DNA of 64,000 nucleotides from a virus: positions 1 through 64,000 of the IMG/VR virus record IMGVR_UViG_3300042904_000073, one strand, 5' to 3'. The position numbers were made by a program, and so were the translations under genes. The notes under the pieces were generated by a model that saw only the letters and a list, made by a program, of their open reading frames with translations, was not told the DNA's origin and searched no databases. Positions 48,642 through 56,469 of this stretch are shown here, piece by piece (position 1 is the stretch's first letter; each line of letters begins with the position of its first letter).

Positions 48642-49634
48642 TTACAGGTCGTCTTCGTCGTAGTTCTCGTCGGCGTCCGTGTCCAGGTCGTCGCCTTCGC
48701 TGCCGCCATCCTGCTCGGCGAGCGCAGCTTCGGCCTGCTCCTTGATGGTCTGCCAGTTGTCGGACACCCACCGCAACTTACGCTGCTCGGCATCCTGGTC
48801 AGCCTTGGCGGCATCCCAGGCGTCCCGGTCGATCAGGCGCTTAACCGCATCCTGCATCAGCGAGTCCAGCACGTTCGGCGGCAGCGCGTCCAACTCCCAG
48901 GACTCGTCGCCATACTCCTCGATGTAAGCCCTGGCGCGGCTGTCAGTGAGCTTGGCCGGGTTCGGCGGCGGGTTGTACTCCTCGATCTGGTCCATGTTCA
49001 GCGCCAGCCGCTTGAACTCGATGGTGTTGACCCCGTGCGCGTGCATGAACTCGCGGATGCGGTCTTCAATGTCCGTGGACATGTGAACCCCGCTCGGGTC
49101 GTGGTCACCGATATGGAAGATCACCGGAATCTGGTCGTTCTTCCGATAGCGGATGAACCGCTGCGCGGCTTCCCACATTTCGGACGCCGACATATAGCCG
49201 CGACAGGCCATCCAGCTAACTTCAACGGCGTGCGCAGATTGCGAGACGATACCCGCGAGGGCTTCTTTCTCGACCCAGAGTTCGGGCCGGTACTTCTGCC
49301 CCTTCCACTTGTCCTCAACGTAGCCGAGAGCGGAGCTACGGATGATCTGCGCCGGGCTGTCCCAGAAGTAGGTGCCCTTCAGGTTTCGGGTCCGGTCTTC
49401 GATAGCCCGCCAGGAAATGAGACCGGCGTAGCGAGCATTGGCGATGATTTCGCCGAGCCGCTTGTACTCCTTGTCATCGTTCTTGATTAGGTTCTTGCTG
49501 ACGAACTGGTAGTAAAGCTGGCGCAGGGTCAGCGAGTAACCCTGCCTCTGGTAGTCGGCGATGATGTTGTTCGCGGCCTCCACCATCGTCAGGCTTGCAC
49601 CTCGGAACTTGTAGTCTCGGTAAGCGAGCTTCAT
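48642..49634 (-). CDS. Topoisomerase VI-A / Spo11-like TOPRIM protein
   Basis: A 330-residue protein with the domain order of the DNA-cleaving A subunit of type IIB topoisomerases: an N-terminal winged-helix-like part with LTLRQLYYQFV (candidate nucleophile Tyr41 or Tyr42), a linker, and a TOPRIM-like part with ELWVEKEALAG (Glu near 122-124) and HIGDHDPSGVH (Asp177, Asp179). The tail is acidic. No GHKL ATPase B subunit is encoded nearby. Stand-alone A-like proteins (mini-A type) are known from mobile elements. ATG follows AAAGGTAGGTTATCCC. Expected role is DNA double-strand cleavage or relaxation in replication or recombination. Confidence 0.7.
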   Translation of the reverse strand: MKLAYRDYKFRGASLTMVEAANNIIADYQRQGYSLTLRQLYYQFVSKNLIKNDDKEYKRLGEIIANARYAGLISWRAIEDRTRNLKGTYFWDSPAQIIRSSALGYVEDKWKGQKYRPELWVEKEALAGIVSQSAHAVEVSWMACRGYMSASEMWEAAQRFIRYRKNDQIPVIFHIGDHDPSGVHMSTDIEDRIREFMHAHGVNTIEFKRLALNMDQIEEYNPPPNPAKLTDSRARAYIEEYGDESWELDALPPNVLDSLMQDAVKRLIDRDAWDAAKADQDAEQRKLRWVSDNWQTIKEQAEAALAEQDGGSEGDDLDTDADENYDEDDL

Positions 49635-49670
49635 GGGATAACCTACCTTTCTCTTCGTTGTCGATGTTGG

Positions 49671-50030
49671 TTAGGCGCGGTAAGCGCCGGGTCCCTGGTC
49701 CTCGGAGCCGTCGTATTCCGGGGCGCTGGTGTGGTGGCCGGTCTCGAACTCGCACGCCTGGCATCCGTGGCACTGCTGCTCGGCTTCCGACTGAATGGCG
49801 TTGAGCCACTGGTAGGCCGACCTGAAGCCGAGCAGCAGAACGATAGGCAGCCAGAGCAGGGTGATGATGGCGCTCGCCAGGGTGACCTGGATGATCGGGT
49901 GGAGCAGAGCCGTGCTGACCCCGAAAAGGCGCTGCGAAAAGTGGTTCATCACGGCCAGGGTGGCGTTGAGCCACTTCAGTCCGCAGATCACGGAGATAAC
50001 CAGAGTGAGCAGTAGATACGGTAGCAGCAT
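49671..50030 (-). CDS. Membrane protein with Cys cluster
   Basis: The 119-residue protein has two predicted membrane helices (residues about 3-22 and 50-70) and a C-terminal soluble segment with CHGCQAC, followed by acidic residues. ATG 50030 follows AAGGAG. First gene of the transcript leading to the TOPRIM gene. Possibly a membrane-tethered host-takeover or superinfection-exclusion protein; unknown. Confidence 0.6.
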   Translation of the reverse strand: MLLPYLLLTLVISVICGLKWLNATLAVMNHFSQRLFGVSTALLHPIIQVTLASAIITLLWLPIVLLLGFRSAYQWLNAIQSEAEQQCHGCQACEFETGHHTSAPEYDGSEDQGPGAYRA

Positions 50031-50073
50031 AAGCGGTCTCCTTACTCGTGGATCACGATTGCCCGTCAACCTT

Positions 50074-50102
50074 ATGGTAGCAGGCTTCACAACGGTTGTC
50101 AA
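50074..50102 (-). promoter_or_regulatory. Sigma-70-type promoter
   Basis: Minus strand: TTGACA (50102-50097), 17-bp spacer ACCGTTGTGAAGCCTGC, TACCAT (50079-50074). The spacer closely resembles that at 35637-35653. Confidence 0.7.
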
Positions 50103-50111
50103 CAGGGAATT

Positions 50112-50453
50112 TTAGCGTCGGCGCTTGGCGTCGTTGAGAGCCTGAACGGCGCTCATGTGAGCCTGGGAGTCGCGGGGGTCCCAACACTTCCGGCAAGTAA
50201 GCGACCGTGTGTCAGGGAACATTTCCCGGCTGCACTTCTTACAGTAGACGACGTAGCGCCAGCGCCCCTTATCCGAGAGTTCTGGCTTGTAGAGGCGCTT
50301 CCCGAACCCGTTAGTGCCGGTCAGGAAGACTGGCTTGCCTTTCTTGGCCGCTCGGGCTGCTTCTCTCGCAGCCACGACGAGTGATGGACCCCGGTAAATG
50401 GGGGCACGACCACCTTTCTCCACGACCTTATACTCGGCAGAGCCAGCTTCCAT
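50112..50453 (-). CDS. Zinc-ribbon protein
   Basis: A 113-residue basic protein with YCKKCSREMF and TCRKCWD, one zinc-ribbon site. The N-terminus has GKPVFLTGTNGFGKR. It starts after GAGG. Likely nucleic-acid binding; no family assigned. Confidence 0.65.
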   Translation of the reverse strand: MEAGSAEYKVVEKGGRAPIYRGPSLVVAAREAARAAKKGKPVFLTGTNGFGKRLYKPELSDKGRWRYVVYCKKCSREMFPDTRSLTCRKCWDPRDSQAHMSAVQALNDAKRRR

Positions 50454-50464
50454 AACGGCCTCTT

Positions 50465-51091
50465 TCAGTGCAGTGTTGGGCGGTCACCTAGTGGACCGCT
50501 CCATACGTCGTCAACGCCTGGAAGCTGTTCGACGCTGACTTCTACTCGGCGATCAGGCTGCTCAACGCTCGCGGCAACCAGTCGCGCACCTTGGGTGTGC
50601 ATCCACCGGACCAGCTTCGTAACTTCCTTCTCCAGTGTCGGAGGGTCAAGCAGGTCAGGTATAGCCCAGAAGAACTGCGCGACTTTGTAGGACAAGCCAG
50701 GATCAGCCGCCACGGCTCGTTTGTAAGCGTGAACGGCCGCGCCTTGCGTAAAGAACACGCCGGTCTTGATGAACGTGGTCGAGTTCCGCTCCTGGGACAG
50801 CAGGTAAAACCTGGCCGTTTCCGTGGCTTCCAATTGACCAGCGATCAAGTCCCTGAAAATGTCCAGGGTAACCGGGCGAGTGAAGAACCTGACTGCCTCC
50901 GTGGTGACCGGAAACAGGCAAGCCTCGCCGCCGTAGGTCCCGGCGTTGAAGTGCCTCGTCGTCAGAGCGATGCAGGCAGCCAGCTTGTTATCCGAGTTCT
51001 CCCGCATCACAAGCTGGCTGTGGACGAACGACCAGAAGGCCGGGTCGCCCTCCAGAATGTCCGGTGCTACCGGCTGCTCCTGGTCGCTCAC
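50465..51091 (-). CDS. Hypothetical protein
   Basis: A 208-residue helical protein (ARFYLLSQERNSTTFIKTG, SYKVAQFFWAIPDLL). GTG 51091 overlaps the stop of the helix-turn-helix gene (GTGA), implying coupling; a longer frame would run far into that gene. Function unknown. Confidence 0.6.
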   Translation of the reverse strand: MSDQEQPVAPDILEGDPAFWSFVHSQLVMRENSDNKLAACIALTTRHFNAGTYGGEACLFPVTTEAVRFFTRPVTLDIFRDLIAGQLEATETARFYLLSQERNSTTFIKTGVFFTQGAAVHAYKRAVAADPGLSYKVAQFFWAIPDLLDPPTLEKEVTKLVRWMHTQGARLVAASVEQPDRRVEVSVEQLPGVDDVWSGPLGDRPTLH

Positions 51092-51750
51092 GCCGCTACC
51101 TTGTCCTTCTTGTTGGCCTGCTGCGCGGCTGCCCGATCCCGCAGGGTGTAGCCCATCCCCTGGAGCGCCCGGCGCACCTTGCCATGCTGGCCGCGCCCCC
51201 ATCCCAGGTTGTCGGCGATCTTGGACGGGCCGTGCCCGGCTTCATAATCGCTCTTGATGCGCTCGCGGGTAGCTTCCGGCAAGCTCGCGGCGTACTTGCG
51301 CCGGTCTTCCTGGTATCGGTCGCCCGGCTTCTTGATCGTGACGCCCATGCTGCGCAGGAGCCCGGCGATTGTGGCAGCACTGCTCCGGTAGTCGCGGGCG
51401 ATCAGTTCGCAGCCTTCGCCGCCTTCGTACCGCTCCTTGATCTTGGTCTTCTCCTCGGCGCTGAACTCGATGGGCTTCACCTTCGTGGCCTCGCCGCGAG
51501 CCTTGTTCATGATGCCGGTGCGGGTGCCGTTGTACTGCGGAGCGTGGCGCACGTACTCCAGGAAGCTCTCCAGGGTAATGAGCTTCACGGGGCGGAAACC
51601 ACGGCCAGGGATGATCTTCTCCTCGGCCTTCAGACGCGGTTCATCGCCTTCGGTCAGGCTGTAAATCCACTCGCGGGACTTGCCAAGCAAGGCGCTTGCC
51701 GTGGCTACGGTGATGAACCCGGTCGGGCTGTTATGGGGCTTTTCAGGCAT
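51088..51750 (-). CDS. DNA-binding protein with multiple helix-turn-helix motifs
   Basis: A 220-residue basic protein with three likely helix-turn-helix units: VATASALLGKSREWIYSL near residue 15 (excisionase-like), CELIARDYRSSAATIAGLLR near 112 and PSKIADNLGWGRGQHGKVRR near 174 (resolvase-like). The last two look like a duplicated module. A 12-bp inverted repeat flanks its likely promoter, suggesting autoregulation. ATG follows GAAGGAGTAGGTA. It may be a transcription regulator or an origin or partition binding protein. Confidence 0.7.
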   Translation of the reverse strand: MPEKPHNSPTGFITVATASALLGKSREWIYSLTEGDEPRLKAEEKIIPGRGFRPVKLITLESFLEYVRHAPQYNGTRTGIMNKARGEATKVKPIEFSAEEKTKIKERYEGGEGCELIARDYRSSAATIAGLLRSMGVTIKKPGDRYQEDRRKYAASLPEATRERIKSDYEAGHGPSKIADNLGWGRGQHGKVRRALQGMGYTLRDRAAAQQANKKDKVAA

Positions 51751-51784
51751 TACCTACTCCTTCTTTGAACTCACTGTCAACTCT

Positions 51785-51825
51785 AGTATGGACACGACGT
51801 GCCGCGAGTGTAACATGTCGTGTCC
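51785..51825 (-). promoter_or_regulatory. Promoter with flanking 12-bp operator half-sites
   Basis: Minus strand: TTACAC (51813-51808), 17-bp spacer, CATACT (51790-51785). GGACACGACGTG (51790-51801) and CATGTCGTGTCC (51814-51825) form an inverted repeat with one mismatch, one half in the spacer and one just upstream of the -35. Confidence 0.6.
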
Positions 51826-51832
51826 GAAATCG

Positions 51833-52468
51833 CTAGGAAACCGCGCCCATCGGCGCGTCGTCGCTGGTGCCCTCGTCGTACTCGGCTTCATGCCGCATCG
51901 GGGGCTTGTCGGTGATCGTGCCGTCAGCGGCAACGCCGGTCTGCATATCCTCGTTCCTGGCCTGCTCCAGCAGGTCGGAAGGCGGGTGGTCCATATCGCC
52001 GTACTTGGCCCACCAATCTGCTTCCTTGGGGCCGCACCCTTCAGGCACGCCGGGACGCCGGATGCGACCTTCAGACTGCGCGTAAGACACCGCTGCGTTC
52101 TGATGCGGGAACAGGCCGGAATCCTGGTTGTCCCGTGGCCGAGCCGCGTAGGATGCACGGGCTGCATTCACCAGGCGGCAGCACGTCTCGGCCGTCTTGT
52201 CGGCGAAGAAGGCCTCGCCCGCTTCACGAAGCTCCTGGTCTTCCGGGGACAGCGGGTCCCTGGCGCGGAGAGCTTCAGAGCAGACGTTGCGCAGTTCACG
52301 AAGCTGACTCTTGTTCACGTAGAGGGTGGCCTCGGCGGCAAGCCGGGTGTCGTCTCCGTGCCGCACTTCGATGTTGACCGTAAGCCGATCATCGCCTTTG
52401 GGAAGCCAGTCGGTAACGCTGAAGGTTGCGTTTCCATGTCGGCAGTGAAGATTGAACGTTCCACTCAT
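51833..52468 (-). CDS. Hypothetical protein
   Basis: A 211-residue protein beginning GTFNLHCRHGNATFSVTDW with beta-type sequence, a helical centre and a Pro/Asp-rich acidic end (TSDDAPMGAVS). It starts after GCGAGGTGCCTA. It follows the promoter at 52499-52527. Not recognised. Confidence 0.65.
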   Translation of the reverse strand: MSGTFNLHCRHGNATFSVTDWLPKGDDRLTVNIEVRHGDDTRLAAEATLYVNKSQLRELRNVCSEALRARDPLSPEDQELREAGEAFFADKTAETCCRLVNAARASYAARPRDNQDSGLFPHQNAAVSYAQSEGRIRRPGVPEGCGPKEADWWAKYGDMDHPPSDLLEQARNEDMQTGVAADGTITDKPPMRHEAEYDEGTSDDAPMGAVS

Positions 52469-52498
52469 TAGGCACCTCGCTTTCGTCGTCGTGTGAAC

Positions 52499-52527
52499 AC
52501 CTTACCAGTATTGACTAGCGTTGTCAA
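52499..52527 (-). promoter_or_regulatory. Sigma-70-type promoter with perfect dyad
   Basis: Minus strand: TTGACA (52527-52522), 17-bp spacer ACGCTAGTCAATACTGG, TAAGGT (52504-52499). TTGAC-AACGCTA-GTCAA is a perfect inverted repeat over the -35 and the first half of the spacer. Confidence 0.7.
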
Positions 52528-52530
52528 CTA

Positions 52531-52806
52531 CTACTTCGAGAAGAGGTCCTCGGGGGTCACGGAGTAGCCGAACCGAGCGAACACCTGGTGGGTCCGGTGG
52601 TGCATTTCCCGCTGGTAACGGTTCAGTGCCGCAGGCTCGTTGACCAGCGTGAGCGACCGATCCGTGTGCGAAATCGTGTAGACCAGGTTAGCCTGCGGAA
52701 AGGCCCACTTTCCACCGTCGTTGATGATAGCCAGCACGCCTTGTGCCCAGACCAGATCGGCGCTGGTTGGCTCGTATGGTCCTACCTTACCCTCTTCATT
52801 GCTCAT
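52531..52806 (-). CDS. Small hypothetical protein at the operon boundary
   Basis: A 91-residue soluble protein (DLVWAQGVLAIINDGGKWAF; REMHHRTHQVFARFG). ATG 52806 follows GAGGAAG. It is the first gene transcribed leftward from the divergent promoter region, so it should be expressed early. Function unknown. Confidence 0.65.
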   Translation of the reverse strand: MSNEEGKVGPYEPTSADLVWAQGVLAIINDGGKWAFPQANLVYTISHTDRSLTLVNEPAALNRYQREMHHRTHQVFARFGYSVTPEDLFSK

Positions 52807-52829
52807 TCTTCCTCGCTTCCTGCAACCCG

Positions 52830-52859
52830 TTGACTTCGGCTGCCAACGTATGGTATCTT
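52830..52859 (+). promoter_or_regulatory. Rightward early promoter, interlocked with a leftward one
   Basis: TTGACT (52830-52835), 18-bp spacer, TATCTT (52854-52859). Its -10 overlaps the -10 of the leftward promoter (52850-52855), so RNA polymerase should not occupy both at once. It reads toward the SNF2 helicase. Confidence 0.6.
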
Positions 52860-52878
52860 CCTTGTGCGGCGTTGTCAA
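52850..52878 (-). promoter_or_regulatory. Leftward early promoter
   Basis: Minus strand: TTGACA (52878-52873), 17-bp spacer ACGCCGCACAAGGAAGA, TACCAT (52855-52850). It reads toward the small gene at 52806 and the leftward operon. Confidence 0.65.
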
Positions 52879-52941
52879 CGTCGAAATTTGAAAAGGAAGG
52901 GCTCCGGCCGGAGTATACCGACTGGAGAGGAGGTTGAGTGA

Positions 52942-54669
52942 ATGAGTGATCCCAACCCAACAATCGTGACCCTGGAGAAAGGTCGCGTATACGTGCGCTC
53001 GCACTTCAACTACAAGGAGCGATGCACGCAGATACCGGGTGGCCGGTGGGACAAGTCTGCCACGGCTTGGAACTACCCTATCTCGCCCGCTACCGCACAA
53101 GCGATCCTGGATGCGTTTAGAGGAACGCCCGTGCGTGCGGACGCGGAATTCCGCAAGCTCGTGCAGAAGGCGAAGGAGCAGCGAGAACTGGCAGCGGTCA
53201 AGACGGCTACGGACTTGCCCGACATTCCCTACACCAGAACGAAGCCGTGGCTGCACCAGCTACGCGCGTACCATTTTGCGTATCCCATGCAGGCGTGCAT
53301 GTTGGCGCTCGACATGGGCTGCGGCAAGTCGAAGATCACCGTGGACCTGATCGTCAACCGGGGCCACAAGCGAACCCTACTCTGCGCCCCGCTTTCGGTA
53401 ATCCAGGAATGGCCGCACCAGTTCAAGGCCCACGCCGGTAAGCCGGTGATCGTCTGCCCGCTGGACAATAAGGCAGGCTCGGTGAAGGACAAGGTGACAG
53501 CCGCGAAGATGGCGCTGTTCCAAGCCGAACAGGAAGACAAGCAGGTCGTGATCGTCACCAACTACGAGACGGTCTGGCGTGAACCCTTCGGCCCGGTCTA
53601 TGAGAAAGTCGAGGACCCGGAGACCGGCAAGATGGTTCAGGGTGACCGGATCATCGACAAGGGCTTCGCTATGCAGGCAGGCTTCGACCTGGTAGCCCTG
53701 GACGAAATCCACCGCATCCAGGCCGCAAACGGGAAGGCCAGCAAGTTCCTCGGTCGCCTGGGAGATAAGGTGCCCTACAAGCTCGGGCTCACTGGCACTC
53801 CCTTCTCTTCAGGGCCGTTGTCAATCTACGCCCAATACCGCTTCCTGGACAAAGGCATCTTCGGCTCCAGCAATAAGGAGTTCAAGAGCCGGTATGCCGT
53901 GCAAGGCGGCTTCGGCGGCAACCAGGTAGTCGGCTTCCAGAACGAGGAAGAACTCCAGCGGAAGTTCTACTCCATCGCCTTCCGGGTCGAGAGCCGCGAC
54001 GTGCTGGACCTGCCCGAAGAACAGCATATCGTGCGCACCGTCACTCTGTCGGCGGCTGCCATGAAGGCTTACAAGGAACTTGAGAAGCAGTTCATCGCCA
54101 AGTTCCAGGAAGGCGAGGTAACCGTCACCAATGCGCTCACGAAGCTCCTGCGCCTCCAGCAGCTAACTAGCGGCTATGCCCGGCTGGACGAGACCTTCGA
54201 GGAAGAGGGCAAGACCATCCGGGTCGATCACGAGAAGCAGAAGGTACTCGAAGACATTTTCGAGGACCTGGATAAGCGCGAGCCGATCATCGTGTTTGCC
54301 CGCTTCACCCACGACCTGGAAGCCGTCGCCGAAGTGTGCAAGAAGCAGGGTCGGCGCTGTGGGTTCCTGGACGGCAGCCGTAAAGACCTGGAAGCCTGGC
54401 GCAACGGCGAATACGACGTGCTGGCCGTTCAGATCAAGGCCGGTGGCACCGGGGTCAACGCGACCCGCGCCAAGTACTGCGTCTACTACTCGATGGGCTA
54501 CTCTCTGGCCGACTACCGGCAGTCGCTCGCTCGTGTGATGCGACCCGGCCAGAAGCACAATGTAACTTATTACCACCTTGTCGCCGAAAAGACAGTGGAT
54601 CAGAAGGTCTATAAGGCCTTGGATACCAAGCAGGAGGTCGTCCAGAGCATCCTATCTGACCTCCGCTAG
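52942..54669 (+). CDS. SNF2-family DNA helicase/translocase
   Basis: The 575-residue protein has an N-terminal domain of about 60 residues (HFNYKERCTQIPGGRWD) like the HARP/RepA-type modules of some SNF2 proteins, then two RecA-like lobes: Walker A DMGCGKSK near 124-131, DEIH box at about 254, TGTPFSSGP, and motifs V-VI with IKAGGTGVNAT and SLARVMRPGQK. It moves on double-stranded DNA using ATP. ATG follows GAGGAGG. It is first in the rightward replication operon. Confidence 0.88.
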   Translation: MSDPNPTIVTLEKGRVYVRSHFNYKERCTQIPGGRWDKSATAWNYPISPATAQAILDAFRGTPVRADAEFRKLVQKAKEQRELAAVKTATDLPDIPYTRTKPWLHQLRAYHFAYPMQACMLALDMGCGKSKITVDLIVNRGHKRTLLCAPLSVIQEWPHQFKAHAGKPVIVCPLDNKAGSVKDKVTAAKMALFQAEQEDKQVVIVTNYETVWREPFGPVYEKVEDPETGKMVQGDRIIDKGFAMQAGFDLVALDEIHRIQAANGKASKFLGRLGDKVPYKLGLTGTPFSSGPLSIYAQYRFLDKGIFGSSNKEFKSRYAVQGGFGGNQVVGFQNEEELQRKFYSIAFRVESRDVLDLPEEQHIVRTVTLSAAAMKAYKELEKQFIAKFQEGEVTVTNALTKLLRLQQLTSGYARLDETFEEEGKTIRVDHEKQKVLEDIFEDLDKREPIIVFARFTHDLEAVAEVCKKQGRRCGFLDGSRKDLEAWRNGEYDVLAVQIKAGGTGVNATRAKYCVYYSMGYSLADYRQSLARVMRPGQKHNVTYYHLVAEKTVDQKVYKALDTKQEVVQSILSDLR

Positions 54670-54682
54670 TCTGGAGGTTAAG

Positions 54683-54964
54683 GTGAGCGTCCGTTCATTC
54701 CGCCGAGCTAGTTGCTCGGGCAAGAAAGCGTTCGGTAGTCCCGGTGAAGCCCGTCAATCGGCAGGCTGTATCAGGCGCAAGACGGGTGAGCGGATGCACC
54801 CTTACTTCTGCGAGTTCTGCACGTATTACCACATTGGGCACAAGTCCACACGACGCAAGAGGAGAATGGTCCCCCATGCTACTGAACAACGAGAACGCCG
54901 ACGATCAAAGCGGCAAGAAGACCGGGATGATCTACGCGCAGGCGGCCTACACGGCGACGGCTGA
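54683..54964 (+). CDS. Small zinc-type protein
   Basis: A 93-residue, very basic protein with GTG start 6 bases after GGAGG. CIRRKTGERMHPYFCEFCTYYHIGH supplies Cys and His residues of a likely zinc site, and the C-terminus is Arg-rich. It overlaps the next gene by about 90 bases. The end of the frame may be under weak constraint. Possible nucleic-acid-binding protein. Confidence 0.55.
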   Translation: MSVRSFRRASCSGKKAFGSPGEARQSAGCIRRKTGERMHPYFCEFCTYYHIGHKSTRRKRRMVPHATEQRERRRSKRQEDRDDLRAGGLHGDG

Positions 54965-55328
54965 CGTGATGGAAGCCCTCTTCCGGTCGGAGAAGGCTAA
55001 AGTCGATGTTGACAAAGCCCTTCAAGGACTGATATGGTCTTCACTGTCGGATGGTAGGCACTACCTGGTCAAGCTCGGTGAAATGCGGCGGCAGAACCCG
55101 GAGTTCCCGAACGATCAGGTGGTGTTCGCCAGGACCGGCGTAATCCTGCTCACCAACCCGTACGAGGTGGAGCCCGGCGAATGCCTGACGTGGGAGTCGC
55201 TGCACGGCAACAACGCGACCCAGGTACGGCCCAACCTGTTCCGGCTCAAGCCGAACCACGACATGCCGATCCTGGACTTCCAGCCCACGATGTTCGAGAA
55301 CCAGGTTCGCTGTTGGGAGCGAGTGTAA
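54876..55328 (+). CDS. Hypothetical protein
   Basis: A 150-residue protein beginning at ATG 54876 (AGGAG 11 bases upstream). A helical N-terminus (TADVMEALFRSEKAKVDVDK) is followed by a beta domain (VVFARTGVILLTNPYEVEPG). No motif recognised. It ends 9 bases before the 3D-domain gene. Confidence 0.6.
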   Translation: MLLNNENADDQSGKKTGMIYAQAAYTATADVMEALFRSEKAKVDVDKALQGLIWSSLSDGRHYLVKLGEMRRQNPEFPNDQVVFARTGVILLTNPYEVEPGECLTWESLHGNNATQVRPNLFRLKPNHDMPILDFQPTMFENQVRCWERV

Positions 55329-55337
55329 AGGAAGCGC

Positions 55338-55712
55338 GTGCGAAGACTACTGCTAGTGTTACTGCTTGCCGTCCCGGTCGGAGCTAAACCGACCGGGCGG
55401 AAGGTCCGATTAGTTACTACTGCCTACTGCCTCGGTCCCTGTCGCCGTTGCGGCACCAGCGGGATCACCAGACTCGGCTCCCGGTCGATGCGCGGTGTAG
55501 CCGTGGGCTCGAAGCGCCGGGCCATCGCTCTTGGTTCCACGGTTACCATCCCCGGATACGGCCGTGGCCGGGTAGACGACGTAGGCGGCGGGGTGCGAGG
55601 AAACCAGCTTGACCTGCGGTTTCGATCCCACGAGCGAGCCGAGAAGTGGGGCCGGAAGGTGATCGAGGTGACGATCCAAAATCGGCCAAAGAAAAATCGA
55701 AAAAGCCCTTGA
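55338..55712 (+). CDS. Secreted 3D-domain protein (MltA/resuscitation-factor-like)
   Basis: The 124-residue protein has an N-terminal signal peptide (RRLLLVLLLAVPVGA, residues 2-16) and a 3D domain: TTAYCLGPCRRCG, IALGSTVTIPGYG, VDDVGGG and LDLRF, whose Asp residues (80, 81, 92) form the catalytic-type triad of lytic transglycosylase-like folds. It may act on peptidoglycan outside the membrane. It lies in the replication operon, far from the lysis genes. Confidence 0.75.
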   Translation: MRRLLLVLLLAVPVGAKPTGRKVRLVTTAYCLGPCRRCGTSGITRLGSRSMRGVAVGSKRRAIALGSTVTIPGYGRGRVDDVGGGVRGNQLDLRFRSHERAEKWGRKVIEVTIQNRPKKNRKSP

Positions 55713-55737
55713 CTTCGGTTGAGAACGGTGGTAACTT
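55709..55737 (+). promoter_or_regulatory. Sigma-70-type promoter
   Basis: TTGACT (55709-55714), 17-bp spacer TCGGTTGAGAACGGTGG, TAACTT (55732-55737). It overlaps the end of the 3D-domain gene and drives the XRE-like regulator. Confidence 0.65.
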
Positions 55738-55786
55738 ATGAACGTCGCTGATAACAACAACAACAGCGACGGAGAGGAGAGGCCTG

Positions 55787-56056
55787 ATGCCAACGCAGAC
55801 GGCTGAAGTCGGCGACCGAAGGAAGCGCCTGAACGAGTGGGCTGACACCAACCCGTTCCGAGTGTGGCGCAAGACCAGCGGACAGAACGCCTCCGACTTC
55901 GGACACATCGGAACACCGAACAGCTTTAAGAATTGGGAGCGGGGCCACGTCCGACCGAGCGCCGAGAAGATGGCCGATCTAGCCTCTGAAATGGGGATCA
56001 GCCAGGTCAAGCTGGAAGCGCAGTGGACGGATTGGGAAGTAGCCCGCCCCCGGTAA
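55787..56056 (+). CDS. XRE/Cro-like DNA-binding protein
   Basis: An 89-residue protein with a helix-turn-helix core at about residues 24-72: FRVWRKTSGQNASDFG, then NSFKNWERGHVRPSAEKM, as in Cro/C1-type regulators. The ATG is preceded by GGAGAGGAGAGG. It is first after its own promoter. It may repress early promoters or switch the operon. No integrase is present in the window to prove lysogeny. Confidence 0.7.
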   Translation: MPTQTAEVGDRRKRLNEWADTNPFRVWRKTSGQNASDFGHIGTPNSFKNWERGHVRPSAEKMADLASEMGISQVKLEAQWTDWEVARPR

Positions 56057-56068
56057 CAGGGGGTCTGA

Positions 56069-56467
56069 ATGAGCGCAGAGAGACAACCTAGCAACCTGAT
56101 CGAAGAGTATGCGCAGCGTGCGGTGAAGATCAGGGAGCTTGAAGAGGAAGCCGCCGCTCTCAAGACGAAGAACGAGGAAGCGAGGGAGACCTTGCTCCGG
56201 GTATTCGAGGAGACCGGCGAGAACAGCATCAAGACCGTGTTCGGGACGGTGTATCTGCACCGCACCGTGGTACTGAAGCTGGAGCGAGGCGTCGAACACG
56301 TTTGCAAGGCCTTGAAGATGATGGGGCTGGAGAAGTTCGTCACCGAAAGAATTGCGAACGAAAAGGAATTGGCGCGGCATATAGACGAGCAGAACCTCGC
56401 TGACGCGCTTGCAGATGAAGTCAAGATCGTAGAGCTTTACCACCCGAGGGTAAGGAGGCCCAGGTAA
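56069..56467 (+). CDS. Hypothetical coiled-coil protein before SSB-like gene
   Basis: A 132-residue protein with a long coiled coil at 14-48 (IRELEEEAAALKTKNEEA) and then an alpha/beta part (IKTVFGTVYLHRTVVLKL). Its layout is like the C-terminal part of Gp157 proteins, but the match is weak. It is 2 bases upstream of the SSB-like gene, suggesting replication or recombination. Confidence 0.6.
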   Translation: MSAERQPSNLIEEYAQRAVKIRELEEEAAALKTKNEEARETLLRVFEETGENSIKTVFGTVYLHRTVVLKLERGVEHVCKALKMMGLEKFVTERIANEKELARHIDEQNLADALADEVKIVELYHPRVRRPR

Positions 56468-56469
56468 CC

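Noticed and set aside
51752-51780. TTGACA just upstream of the HTH gene as its promoter
   Set aside because: The -10 would be GTAGGT and overlap the ribosome site; TTACAC-17-CATACT upstream fits better.
55738-55806. Short leader-peptide-like ORF upstream of the XRE-like gene
   Set aside because: The predicted transcription start lies after its ATG, so it would not be in the mRNA.
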